This document shows positions 35,901-48,519 of a DNA stretch of 64,000 nucleotides, piece after piece; position 1 is the stretch's first letter, and every line of letters begins with the position of its first letter. The notes under the pieces were generated by a model. It worked only from the letters and a program-made list of their open reading frames with translations, was not told the origin of the DNA and did no database searches. Source of the stretch: Yamagishiella unicocca (lineage: Eukaryota > Chlorophyta > Chlorophyceae > Chlamydomonadales > Volvocaceae); assembly GCA_003116995.1 (NCBI GenBank), contig BDSL01000041.1, positions 124,001-188,000 of the forward strand, written 5' to 3'. The position numbers and the translations under genes are program-made.

Positions 35901-38326
35901 GCTGGCGGAAAATCTGCACCACCAGGAGGACCGGGAGAGTCGGTCCCAAGACGTGGTCGCGGTGGAGTTGTTTGGGATCCTGCGCGGGCGGTTGGCGGAG
36001 GGGCTGCGGGCGGCCCGGGGGGGGCTCGCGGGGGGGGACGAGCTGGCCGCGGAGCAGCTGCTCCACGATTGGACTTTGTATGGAGGTGCGGACGAAGCCG
36101 ATGAGTGGCTGGGCTCCAACCAGAAGCGAGAGCAGCAGCAGACAGCTGGCGGCAGCCGCGATGGCGCACCGGTGTTGCCACCGCCGCCGCCGCCGCCACC
36201 GCCGCCGCCGGCGGCGGCGACGTCGTGGATGCCTGACGGCGGCGCCGACAAGGACCTCATCACGGCGATGGACCTGGTGGAACAGCTGTTGGAGGCGGCG
36301 GCGCTGCCGTACACTGGCGCGCTGGATGACGGCCACGGTCCAGACGGCGACCCCGACCAGGGCCGCGCGGGCTTGCACCCGCATCCAGTGACGCTGCCCC
36401 TGCGCCTGGACAGCCCGGAGCACGGCATGGCGTTGATGGTGTGCCTGAACTGGAGCTCTTCACGGGCACACGGGACCACCTTCCAGCCCGAACTCGTACG
36501 GAAGCGCCCCTCGATGCGCCACGCGGGACACCAGGGTGCGCAGGAGGAGACGGGGGAGCAGTTGGAGCTGTCCCTCTGCCGCCTCCCGTCGCATCCGACC
36601 TCTCGCTCTCCCGGCTATGACTGGCCGTTGATCAACCGCGGCATCCTCGTCGTGACCCCGACAAGCAAGTAGGTGGAGCTGAGGCCGGAACCAGCGCATA
36701 GGTGGCAACCAGCGAGTAGCTGGGAGCGACCGCTAACGTTCAGGACTGTGTGTTACAAATATGCTGAGCTGAGCCGCGAAGGAGACTTAGCGCGAGGAGA
36801 CCAAGGAATCCGGAGGCAGTGTGTGTGGACTGTGTGTGTGTGGGGGGGGGGGTTGATAAAAGAATCCGCGAATCCACGGCCGACAAACCGAGGGCGGTGA
36901 CGGTGACGGTGTGTGGGGGGGGGCGGTTGCGTGCAAAAATGTGTGTGTGGAGGGGGGTGGCTTAGTGACGCGGCGTGTGGGGGGAGGGGGGGTTGGGGGC
37001 CGCGCCTAGCTGCAGGAGCCGCGGTCCGGCACGATGGTGGAGTGGTCCACGGACCTTGGACCGGCTCCTTCAAGTCGGATACTCAGCGGTTTCGGAGCGC
37101 CGCTCCCCCCGCGCGATTCCCCTCGCCTGCAGCCGCCACTGCCCCCGTGGTCTCCACCTAGCTCCACACCAGTTAGCAAACCCTGTCGCCCTGTCGCCCT
37201 GTCGCCCTGTCACCCTGTCGGCCTGTCGCCTCCAACCCGGTGCGCGTGGAAACTCTTATCCAACCCGGTGCGCGTGGAAACCCTATCCGCTCCTTGCAGC
37301 CATGTGGATCAGGCCAAGAAGTTGCGCGAGTTGCTTGTGAAAAAACGGGTCAAGCTCCTTTGGGTCCATGGCAAGGGCGTGGACGGAGTCTCCAAAATGC
37401 TGATGGCGCTAACGCAGGTGTGTAGGGTAGGGGCGAAGGCGATGTGGCTGCGGCGCGGGTGTAGGTGGGTTGGAAGGGGGGGTGGGTGGCTGGCTGGCTA
37501 CCGGCAGCTTTAGAGACGTTTGGTAAGCGGTGCGTTTGGTAAGCGGTGCATCTTTTTCGGATACGTGGACCGCCCACCTCAAGTAATGGTTCGAATAGGG
37601 CCACCTCGCAGCGGGGGGTGCGGCCATTGGCTGGGCGGTGCCCATCTGGGCGTGTCCTGGGAGTGCGCCCTGCCTGGAGTTTCCAGCTGAGGACCATGTG
37701 CGCTGCCGTGGTTACGTTCGTTACGTTGGTTGTTTCATTCAGTCGTTTCGCTTGTTTCGGTATACCGTATGTTGGCGCAGGTGCGTCGGGAGATGATGGA
37801 GGCAGGACGGGACTTGTGGATCTCGGTGGTGGACATCAGGGACTTCGGCGACAAGGACGACCGCGACGAAGGAGCCAAGGCCGGGACGACGAGCCAGGGC
37901 GACGCTGGCGCGCAGCACGGTGGTGCTGATCAGCCCGTTGGCGGGGACCCGCCTCCGCCTCCAAGCAGGCCCTGCGGCCTTAAGGCCGTACTGGCACGGT
38001 TAGAAGGCCACCTGGAGCGAGCCCTGAAGCGCCGTAACTCGGAGGTTGAGGGTTGTGATGGTGAGCCCAGTCGCGATCTGGTGGCTGCGATGGAGGAGGC
38101 GTGCATGCTACTGGGGCTGCTGATGCAGAGCGAGTATCCGGCGCGGGAAGGGGCGTTGATAGAGGTGATCGTGGTCGAATGCTTGCCCCGCAGGCCGTGG
38201 GATATGGTCCTGCCCGACGTGCCGCAGCAGCAGCAGCCGCAGCTGCAGGGGCAGAAGGAGCCGCGGCCCCCCTCGAAGCGGCAAGAGGCCAGGCTTCTGA
38301 AACGGGCGTTCTTCGGGAAGACGTGA
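32967..38326 (+). CDS. Array paralogue A: unknown family with SpoVS/Alba-like C-terminus
   Basis: Six exons, all phases agreeing, give about 1028 residues: 32967-33674, 34290-34901, 35332-35442, 35677-36668, 37300-37417, 37781-38326. Exon 1 starts MSAAARALATQQEQRRRRLL and carries LWRLHPTAMLLADRGRGR and GRRWRKPLPWG, shared with paralogues B, C and D. Exon 2 is predicted helical (ELDVMARALTSAERRL). Exon 3 (VARRALGGLLL...PLACAAM) matches the 38-residue exons of B and C, and its intron appears to start with GC. The C-terminus follows the order beta (GILVVTPTSN), helix, beta (LLWVHGKG), helix, beta (GRDLWISVVDI), a Pro-rich insert, then a final strand (ALIEVIVVECLPRR), as in SpoVS. A stop seen just after GILVVTPTSK in the unspliced sequence lies in an intron (AA|GTAGGT). 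The function is unknown; Alba-type folds often bind RNA or DNA. Confidence 0.75.
33675..33745. repeat. (GTGGGTGC)n minisatellite at a donor site
   Basis: About eight units of GTGGGTGC/GTGTGGGT begin exactly at the donor of intron 1 of paralogue A. Every unit repeats a donor-like GTGGGT or GTGCGT, so the true splice point could shift. Confidence 0.85.
33795..33890. repeat. 11-bp minisatellite (GGTGATTCSTT)n
   Basis: About eight copies of GGTGATTCGTT and GGCGATTCCTT in intron 1 of paralogue A. Confidence 0.85.
36852..36902 (+). repeat. Dispersed element family 2
   Basis: Forward copy (TTGATAAAAGAATCCGCGAA then TCCACGGCCGACAAACC) in paralogue A intron 36669-37299, very close in sequence to the copy at 29050. 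Confidence 0.85.
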
Positions 38327-38378
38327 GTCGTCGGTGGAGAGGTGGAGAGGTGGTGGTTGTGGCACCGGTGGTCGTGTC

Positions 38379-38465
38379 AGTGGTGGTGGTGGTGGTGGTG
38401 GTGGTGGTGGTGGTGGTGGTGGTGGTGGTGGTGGTGGTGGTGGTGGTGGTGGTGGTGGTGGTGGC
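38379..38465. repeat. (GTG)n microsatellite, about 28 copies
   Basis: A GTG/GGT trinucleotide run that starts about 50 bases past the stop codon of paralogue A, so probably in the 3' UTR. Confidence 0.95.
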
Positions 38466-40903
38466 GGTGTATCAACTCGATGGCTCTGCGTGCGACCACC
38501 GGCTGGTCATCGGTCGACCTCAACACCGCCATTTCAGCTCATTGGCCTCGAGGATCACGAGGATTACCTGTGTGGTAGTGGGGGTACCGAATTGCGCTGG
38601 GATTTGCGTATTGCAATCCCGGAAACACAGCTGAAAACTGGCGGTTTGGTTTAGGCAGTTTGTGCTCACAAGATCGAGGTGGAATAAGGCCCTGCTAGGC
38701 TGGGATACCGGTATGGCCAGTGCCACTGCGAGAATGTCGAAGCTGGCGAGCGCATCAGATGCTGTCGCGGGCGCTATGGAAGGGATTCAGCTGGAGGTGG
38801 TCGGACGCGCGGCGGGCCCTGGGAACCTTAGCAATTGCTGCTACGTTGGTTGGACGATCGTACCAGATGGACGGTCGTACCAGATCCAGCGCGGGAAAAC
38901 AACCGCATTGTACGATTAACCACCCTGAAACGCAGAACGTGACGGGGTCTCTCTGTCAGGAGCTGTGCCGGGGGAGCGTGCACGTAAAGTGGACTTACGA
39001 GGTGCATGGGGCGATGGTGGGTGCAGGGTGCTCTGGGCAGGGGCGGCCGAAGTGGAAGCAGGGGCGCGGGAGAGGGCAGGAGGCACGAAACACAGGCTAT
39101 TCGGTACGATATGGCGCAGTTGAGGATACAGTTGAGGGTACAGTGAACGCCTTCCGCGGCGATCCTGTATCTGGCGGGGTTGTCCGAAACCCGTATACCG
39201 GTAGCTGATAGCGTGCGCGCGCTACCGTGTGCAGCTGCCAAGAGCTGTGTGGAGTAAGCTGCCGAGTGCAGCAGCTGGGTCAACCGAACGAGATTGTTGG
39301 TTCGCAGCCTTGCTCGAATACCGTACGACAGGCTACAAAGCGTTGCGAGCGGTGCAGCCCAGCCCGGCAACGGCTTTTGCTGTGGCGTCCTCGCGCTCCT
39401 TCGTGAGATGTGTAATGCGTCAGCCGTGCCGTAGTCCTAATCCTACTGACTGGAAAAAGTGTTTGAAGGAGACATCGGGCACCTGGAACCGTTTAAATTA
39501 CGGAGAGGAGCGGCTTCCTGCACGTCCTGCAAGGCCGCTGAGCCGCCATGGCGCATGCCGCTGTGGCGCGGTGCCTCACGGTGCTGCTTTTCGTGCGCCA
39601 GTGGCAGGCCACACCGGTAGCTTTGTTGGACCGCACACAGGCCACGAGTATCGGTAGTAGTTTTCCGTGAACGAAATGATTTGCAGAGCGCTGAAATGAG
39701 GGGGAGCTGCAAGATGGCGAAGTGAACCGTCAGCAATCGTGTGCGTTGATTACTAAGAGGGGGCGTAGGAATACGGGATGCGCATCTCGGGTGGCCTTGA
39801 ATTGCGGCATGGGGCTTTGCGCAGCCAAAGTCGCCTGGTAGTGTTATGAGTGAAGCACGATGTGCGACAGTATTGTTCACGTCAAAATGTGTGACGTCTG
39901 TGCGCTGAGATGGTGCTTCCACGAACGGAAGGCGCTCGTGGAGGCCTGACCATGCATGCAAATTTCCGTCAACCATTTGTTACAACGAAGTGGACGCTCG
40001 TCCTTCACGCCCCAACTGTTGGAGGCGAATCATTAAGTACCGTGTTAACATACGATTCCCAATGCAACCATGTTAACGTGAACACTGTAATAATCCTAGA
40101 AAGCCAGAGGTCCCATTGTGTCCCGTGGGGCTGAACACGCTGGTCCATGGAGTCCATTAGCGCTTAAGGCTCTTATATGTGCAAACAGCCTATGGCATAC
40201 GAATAATAACTGGATTTTTATCCCTAGGCCTGCATGTTTTTTTGCCGCCATCTTGCGGCGCCAGGCTTGTCCTGAGCCCCTTTGCCGCTTTGAACGCCCG
40301 TTACAACAAACCATGAATTGAACTTTTGGTGTGACACTCGTGTCATCGTCCGGGACCACTTCGGCGAGGGGCGCGCCAACAGTGGACGCGCCCCCTGCGA
40401 AAGCGCTAGCAAAAGGCTAGTCCATTAAAATGATCATGATCAAGCTGTGTTTTTGTCCACAGGAAAGATCGGCATGTACGTAAGCGTGTTCAGAAAGGAG
40501 CGCGTCCTATGGTGAATTTTGGGACTTTGCTACGCTCCACGAATAACGGGTGGATTACCAATTGAAAAATTCAGATTAATTGACGCGTCAAGCCTCAAGA
40601 GCCAACCTTCCTATCTGCCCTCCGAAACCAATGGAGAAGACGTATTCGCCTTTCAGGACGTCCCAGAAGGTTTACATATGTTGCTATCGCCAAGCACGCT
40701 GTTATGCCGCTATATTACCTTGTCCAAATGACCTAAAGTAGGCTGTCGCCACGTTTCCGCCTTAGTCGCACTTCGGAAAGGTTGGCTGAGGCAGCGCGAC
40801 AGCGCTTGGACTTCGGATCAAACGAAATGGTTACGGTTGCAGTAATTAGATAGGCCGCGGCATCCGCCGGGGCGTCCGCACCTCTCAACTCCTCGCCACG
40901 GCC
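38466..40903. other. Intergenic between paralogues A and B
   Basis: No supportable gene on either strand. A TGTAA motif at about 39409 and another at about 40086 could end the paralogue A transcript. The right part (39.7-40.9 kb) is AT-richer and should hold the promoter of paralogue B. Confidence 0.5.
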
Positions 40904-43900
40904 ATGAGCGCCGTCGCGCAAGCCCTGGCTGCCCAGCAGGAGCGCCGGCGTAGGCAGCTGGTCATCGGCCCGCTGCTATCAGCCCAAAAGGGCCCCCTGC
41001 CGTATGTCGAAAAGTCGCAAGAGCGCTCTCAGGAGACCCCGAGAAGTGCAGTGGACGCTGCTGAGCTTAAGCCACGCGGCAGCCATGATCGACCGATCCC
41101 GGCATCGCGATCGACCGCGCACCAACAATTGTTAACAACCCTAAGGCGTCTGCATCCCAGCGCCATGCTTTTTGCTTATCCGGGTCGCGGCCGGGGCAGG
41201 GTTGCCACGCCTGGTGGCAAGCCGCCAGGGCCCGGCCGGCGCTTCCAGAAGCTGCTGCCGTGGGGCTTGTTGGCGCTGCGTCCCCACCCCGCCGCCGCGC
41301 CCGCACCCGCGGCCGCCGATCAGCTGGAAGCTCCCTACCGCGCAGGCCTGTACGGCAGCGATGGTGATGCGGACAGCCGCGCCCTTCTCTGCGACGCCCG
41401 CGCACGACCTGGCTTGGGCGGCACCGTCCGGCAACCCGAATCCTATTTAGGCATGCTGCACGGGCCGGACCGCATGTCTGACAGCAGGTCCGCGGTCCGC
41501 CAGGTAAGCCGTCCTTGGTTCCGGGACGGACCCCCGGCTTCGGAGCCGGCGGCCGACTCCGGGGTCTGGGCCGGGTGCGAGCTTCCCCACGGGCCCACAC
41601 CCGTCGAGTGACATTTATAAACTCAGTCTTGATAGCACTGGCGGTGCCGGGTGCATGGCCTTCGCTCGTGTGAGTGGGTGCCCTGTGCCGTGCTGTGCTG
41701 TGCGTGCTGTGCGATTTGTCGCCGCAGCCGGACCCCCCCCTTTCGACCCACATACACACATACACATCCTCTCCGCAACCGCCCGTGCTGCCGGCGGGCG
41801 CTAGCGCCCGAGGCACCTCCCGCGAGGCGAGCTGCTCCGAAATGGCGGCTGTGTTCGGATGGCGAAGTGGCGGCAGGATTCGGGTTGAGCCCCACAACGT
41901 GCAGCCCGCACTCGCATTGCCGCCAAGCTGCCCCCCCCCCCGTTCCCGTCGGCCCCTAGCAACAGTTTCACCCAGTCGGAGCGGAACGGCGGCGCTTGCA
42001 GGCGCTCTTGCATGAACAGTTAAAGGTGGCGAAACAGGAGCAACACGAGGCGGCGCGTTCACATCAGGAGGTGTCGGACCGGCAACAGCGGTGGCAACTA
42101 GATCTAGAGCGGCTACGGCTCGACATGCTGGACCTGGAGGATCACATGCTGTGTCGTAGGCAGGAGCGGCTGCGGGCGCTGCGATTGCTGAAGGAGCAGC
42201 AGCAGCTGGAGGAGCAGCGGCGAGCGAGGATCCAATCGCCTAACCAGCAACTGAAGGCCCCAGCCACAACGAACGTGGGTTCGGCAGCCGCTGCAGCTGC
42301 TGGCGGTTTGTCGTCGTCCGTCCAAGGGCCGCCGCCGCCGCCGCCGCGGCCGCCGCCGCCGCTACTGGCTGCGGGCGACGGCAGTGACGTCGACGAGGCG
42401 GCGTCTGAGCAGGAGGGGCATGGGGAGGAGCAGGAGGAGGACGAGAGGTTGCAGCAGCTGACTGAGTCGATCAAGGAAGTGTGGGAAACCGTTTACAGCA
42501 CGCAAACGGAGCAACACGTGCGGGATATGGAGCAGCTAGGCAGCCAGGTCCTGGCGGCTTGGGGCGCTGTTACGAAAGAATCGCAAAACCTGCCTGATCA
42601 GGTGGCCGCCGGCGGATGGGAGACCCCGCCCAGCCGGGAGGCGCAGGTGGCGATGCTGAAGGTGGGTTCTAAGACCCAGCGGCGGAGCTACTATATCGTC
42701 CTGTTGATCCGCTTGGTGCCGTGCGGGCTTGGTTTCAGTAGTTCAAAAAACATTGTTGGGCAAACTCGTATGTTGGCCCCCAGCAAGTGGGGCGAGTGAG
42801 CCCTACCTCCCCATACGATTGCACTCGAGGCAACAGGGTGACGGACATGTTTGTTTTTTACCGGGAAGCAAGCTGCTTCTTTTTACGGTTCGACCGGGAA
42901 GCTTCTAACTACTCGGTTCGACCAAACCTAGCTGGTCGTGCTGCGGTCCGTACTTTCGCTGCTGCGGTCCGTGCTTGCGATGATGCGAATTGGCAGCGGT
43001 GACGTGGGAAGGAAGGGTCAACGAGCCTGCAGGCAGGAGGGATGCCTCCACCCCGGTCGCCCTTACCCCCTTACCCCCTGCCCCCCCGCCTCACCCGGTC
43101 TCGTTCCCTTTCGCCGGCCGCCGACGGGCCACCTCCGCAGGGTTCTCGGCAGTCAATCCCACTGCTTCAGCATGCGCCCGCAAGCATGTGTCCGAAGAGT
43201 ATGCGCCAACTAGCGCAACCCATACCTTGTAACCGGATCCTTATGGCCCCCCCCTCACACACGGGGGTTTCCTTGCAACCCCCCACATACATGGGGGTTG
43301 CAATCTGTTTCCCGCCCTCTACGCTCCTCCCCAACCCTGTCCGCAGGAGCGGCTCTCCAAGGCCAGTGAGGCTATGGACGCGAGGACGGTCCTGGCGGCC
43401 CGCTTCGCCGACGCGCGGCTTGACAGGCTCATGCAGCTGGAGGGGCCCGGAGAGGCGGCGCGGCAGCTGCTGAGTGAAGAGGGCGCTCGCGATATGGCGG
43501 ACGTCCTGCACGCCCTGAACTACCTGCGGCCGAAGCTTGTGGGAACTCAGCGGGCTACTTGGGGCAGGCTCACGGACCTAGCGTTCAAGGCGGAGGCCAT
43601 GGTGGCGATGAAGGCCGCGGCAGCTGCGGAGGAGGGCAGAGCCGCGGAGCCGGGCGAGGGGGCGACCAGACAGCACTTGGAGTCGATGATCATGGCGGTG
43701 GGTGGACGCCTGGGTGGTTGGGGTTGAATGTCTGGTTGGTGGGTGGGTGTTAGTTTTACCGTGGGTGGGCAGCGGAGCAACGTGCGTTGATGGTTGTGCG
43801 AGCCAAATATCGGTTAGGATAGGAGACGGCGCTGGGGTTGAACGTCCGTTTTGGTTGTGCATTTAGGAGAGCCTGGCGGATGGGTGGGTGGGTGGGTGAG

Positions 43901-46900
43901 TGGGTGGTGTTAATGTACCGTGGGTGGGTGGATGGAGGGTGGCCGAGTGGACGGGTACCGCGTGAAAAGGCGCAAAGAATGCGGCGGGTTTCGGGGGCGA
44001 GGGGGAGCAAGGGAGGGGGCTCGGGGGCCAGGAGGAGCAAGGGAGGGGAGGTGGCGCTGGTGGAGGCGGGTCTGGGCGTTAGGACCCCTCGTCGTGCCGC
44101 TGCAGTAACTGTACGGCGCCACTGCACTCTGGCCCTGTGCTGAGGGGATGGTCGGGGGCGAGGGCTCGCACACCTGAAGAAGGGGGGCTCCTCCCGGCTG
44201 GGGAACAATTAGATTAGCGCCATGCCCAGCTCGCCTGCATCATTCCCCCAACATGGCCCGACTTCGAGTCACGTGGAACGGGCCTATATGCCCCCCCCCG
44301 TCACTGCCGCCACCGCCACTGATGCCACCGCCGCCACTGACACCGCCGCCGCGCCCGAGGCTGCCGTACAGGTCTTCAATCTCGCGGTGATCGGCGTGGT
44401 GCTCTTGGCCGCCTCTTCGTGCGCGGACGAGGGCGACGGCGAGGGAGAGGAGTTCGTCTCGGACGAGCGATTGGATCCCGTCGCTTGCGCAGCGCTGGCG
44501 CACTTGTTCGTGTGCCGTGCGGACTACTGGCCCGGTAGGAAGGTACGTGAGGGAGGTGGCCGACCGGGTGCTCCACGCTTGGTGGCAGCCAGGATTAACA
44601 CGAGGGAGCTTTGCGGTGTGCTGCTGTGTGTGCTGCTGTGTGTGCTGCAGTGTGCTGTGTGCTGCTGTGTGTGCTGCTGTGTGCTGCGGCGTGCTGCGGC
44701 ACGCTGTGTGTGTGCTTCGGCGTGCTTCGGCGTGCTTCGGCGTGCTCCGGCGTGCTGAGGTGTGCTGTGGCGTGCTGCGGTGTTCTGCGGCGTGCTGCGG
44801 TGTGCTGCGGCTTGCTGCGGTGTGCTGCGGACATGACACAGGATGTAGCGGGGGCAGCCTGAGGTGGTTTCCCGGAGGGAGGTGGCGGCTGACGGCGCGA
44901 GCTAGCATGTTTAGGAGCATGTCTAGGTGCATGTAACGGACCACAGGGGTATGTGCCGCACTGGGGACGCATATGCCGGCTGCACATACCGCTAATCAGA
45001 CCACCAACACCAACACCGCCGCTGCCGCTGCCTCCTCCCGGCCATCCGCATCCTCTGTAACCCCCTCCGCCCGCCCTTGCCCTCCCGCCGCCCCGCCGCC
45101 GCCGCCACCGCCACCGCCGCAGCCCCAATTATCCCCGCTGCAACTGTACGACGTGATCTCGTACGACACCTTCATAGTCCGCCGCCACGTCTGCGTCATG
45201 CTGGGCGTTGGTGGCGAGGGGGGGGAGGCGGATGTCGGGTTGCATGGCTTGCCGTGGCCCCGATTCGGCCCTGCCTACTTTGAATACCTGATGAGGATGC
45301 TAGCCGGCGAGGAGCACAGACAGGTCGTGCTGGCGCAGCTTTCTTGGAGCGGCCTGGCGCGAGCAATCGCCACCGGCGCGTCCAGGGAGGCCCAGACGCG
45401 AGCTGCGAGGGAGCTGGCCGACCTAATGCTCCACGCCTGGTGGCAACAGGATTCATCGGGCCCACAGGACCAGCTCCAGCGGGTTTCGGAGCCGGAGGAT
45501 GAGGACGAGGAGGACGAGGAGGTGAGGTACTCGGTGCAGCTGTACGACGGCCTGCTGGGCCGGGTCAGGGCGGCGGCGGACCACCGGAGGGCCTTCCGCG
45601 AGCCGCTGCGCTCGCTGCGCCACATCTTGTGCGCTGCGGCGGCGCTGGGCCTGCTGGACGCGCAGCACGACGCCGCGGCCGCGGCGCGCGTGCTGCGCGT
45701 GCTGCGCGGCTGCGTGGACGACCTGGGCTCCCTGGATCCGATTCAGAATCTCAGGCTACTGGGCATGCAGGCGCAGGCCTGTGCGTGCGCCAATGAGCTC
45801 GCCCGCACACACATGAGGCGCTGGGCGGCGACGGACACGCAGGCGCAGCAGACGGTTCGGGACTTCCTTGCCCAGCGGTTGCCGGCGGGCAGGTGGCGGG
45901 AGCTCGCCGAGGCGCTGCGGCCGGGGCTGCTGGCGGCGCACCCGGACTCCTGGGGCGAGCTGCTGGGGCGGCTGGAGGCGGCTGGGGACGCCGACCCGCC
46001 GGGTCACCTGTGCCTTGTGAGTGGGAGATCATGCAAGGACACTTTCTGGAATTCGGTCAGATCTCTGTAAAACGCCCTGTAAATGCACCATGGTTTTACT
46101 TACCATGGTTTTACCCGCGCCCGGGTTGGCCAGTGTTTAGAGAATTGCCGGCCGGGGCAGGGTCATGATAGTGTCCTCGAGTGTCCTCCGCACTGTCATG
46201 TTCGCGAACGGCTTGGTCGTACGGGTTGCGTTTGGTCTGTTCGGCACGGGGCTGCTGCGCCAGCCGCCCGACTGACCACCCGGCTCGACAACCCATCACT
46301 CCCCCGCCTCGCTCTCCCCTCGCCCATATCGTGTCCACGGGTTTCCTTGCTGGATCCCCCCGCTCCGCCCCACCCCCACTCCCACCCTCACACACCCCGC
46401 CCCGACGTCGGCCGTGGATTTGCGGTTATAATCTGTCCCCCCCCCCGCCCCGATCCTTAACCCCCCGCCTCGCCGCTCCAGGTCGCCCGGGCGTCCCTCC
46501 TGGGACTCCTAGCGATCCGGGGGCTGGACGTGCCCATCGGCCTTGTGCGTGTCGCCTGGTGCCTCTCCACCGGAACGTTCGCTTGGACCTTCCTGGTGAG
46601 CCCGGACGCCGTCGGACACCAGCCTCCCCCTTGGCTAGCAGCGGGCTTTCCGCACACCCATCCAACCGCCCTTGGTTGTCGCTCGTCCAGTGCCGTACAC
46701 CACCGTGGTGTACGGCCGCCGTGGTGTATGGCCAGCATTCTCATGTCGGCATGTTGGTCTGTTTGTTGGACGATAAGCAGACCAACCGACCGCGCTGCGT
46801 ACGTCACCTCACGTCACGTCACGCGCTGGTTGACAAATCGAGGGAGCCGCAGGTGGCCCGCTGCTCGTGTGTCATTCTTGGCGAGACACGCGCCACCGCC

Positions 46901-48482
46901 CCCGCTCCACACACACCGCGGTGTCCGACGCCACATGCGGCACGAGTGGCGCAGCTCCCCGCCTTTCACCTTGTCGCCTTCGCGCTGCTTCTGCCGCTGC
47001 TACTGCCGCTGCTACTGCCGCTGCTACTGCCGCTGCTACTGCCGCTGCTTTATTGTCGCTGCTACTGCCGCTGCTACTGCCGTTGCTGCTGCTACTTGCC
47101 GCTGCTACTGCCGCTGCTACTGCCGCTGCTACTGCCGCTGCTACTGCCGCTGCTACTGCCGCTGCTACTGCCGCTGCTATTGCCGCTGCTACTGCCGCTG
47201 CTACTGCCGCTGCTACTGCCGCTGCTACTGCCGCTGCTGCTGCCGCTGCCGCTATGCTGCTGCCGCCATCAAGACATAAATGAGTCGTAAATGACTCGAA
47301 CCGACGTTTTCCTTCAAATGCAATGAACGAAGCGCTCGATGCAGTGGTTGCTGCTGCAGCGTGTAGCTGAGACGCAAACGGCGGCGTGTGTCACGGCTCG
47401 CCCATACAAAACGCAACCCAACCCAACCCAAGGTACCCAACCCAACCCAACCTTTCCCCCCGTGCCACCGAGCGAAGTCCAAAGGGTACGCCGACAGCCA
47501 CGTCTTCGGCCTGGCCGCCAGCCTCTTCCGTTCCCTTGCCTACCTGCCATCTCTGTACTACCTACCCCGTCACGACGCCTGGGCGGCCGCCGTACTGCCC
47601 AAGCCGGCGCCGCCGCCGCTGCCGGCGGGTCTGCCGCGTACCCACCTGCAGCGACAGACCCGCATGGTGGAGGAGATCGAGGACGCATACAGGTGGGGGG
47701 AGGGTTTCGAGGAAGACCCGTGGATGCCAGAAAAAACCGTTTTGAACAGACGGGGGGAGGGGGGAGAGGGATACAATAAAAGAACCGGTAACTCGAGTGG
47801 GGAAATGTAGTGGGTGCATAGCCTTCGGACACCGGGACGCGCGCGCATGCTACTGGACTAGGGTGGCCGGCCACACACGGACGCGAGGGGGGAGGGGGGA
47901 GGGGTCCGCCCAGGGCCGGGCGGGAGTGCGGGCGGGGGTTGAGGTGCATGTCATACAGGGCCTCCCCCTCCCCTCCTGCCCCCCGCCCTGGCGCCCCCCT
48001 GCTCGGCCCTCGCCCTTCTCCGGCTGCGGTAGTATTTCTCCTCCTCCTTCTTGCCTCCCGTCCACAAGCCTTCCGCAATCCATTTCCGCCTGGTGCCGAT
48101 CCACGAGGTCCATTCATCTCTGCCCTTCCGCCCGCCGCTTGCGCAGACGTCACCTGTACGAGGGTGACGTCACCTCGATGCTGGCGCTCGCCGTGATGGA
48201 CCTGGAGAGGCGAGAGGGGCTGGGGCAGCGGCCTGTACGGCAGCCGGACGAGCTGCTGTCGCTGCTGCTGGCGAGGTGGCACGAGCGCGTGGCGCGTGAG
48301 GAGCGGGTTGAGAGCAGCGGCCGGGACAGTGGCTGCAGTGGCAGTAGCAGCGACGGCGGCGACGACGGCGAGGGCGAGGAAGATGACGAGGCAGAGGACG
48401 CGCCGGCGGCCGGCGGAAGACCCCGCGGTGTCGTCCGACCCGGTGCGGACGCCAGCGGAAGTGTCCGCGGCGGCAGCGGTGA

Positions 48483-48519
<37 letters not shown>

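Noticed and set aside
36650..36672. Paralogue A ending at ...VVTPTSK-stop
   Set aside because: The apparent stop is inside a GT donor (AA|GTAGGT). Paralogues B and C have the same exon end and splice to a 118-bp exon in the same phase.
46181..47290. Plus-strand frame ending in a long Leu-Pro-Leu repeat
   Set aside because: The repeat is the 12-bp intronic array. The real exon in the region is 46482-46595 in another frame.
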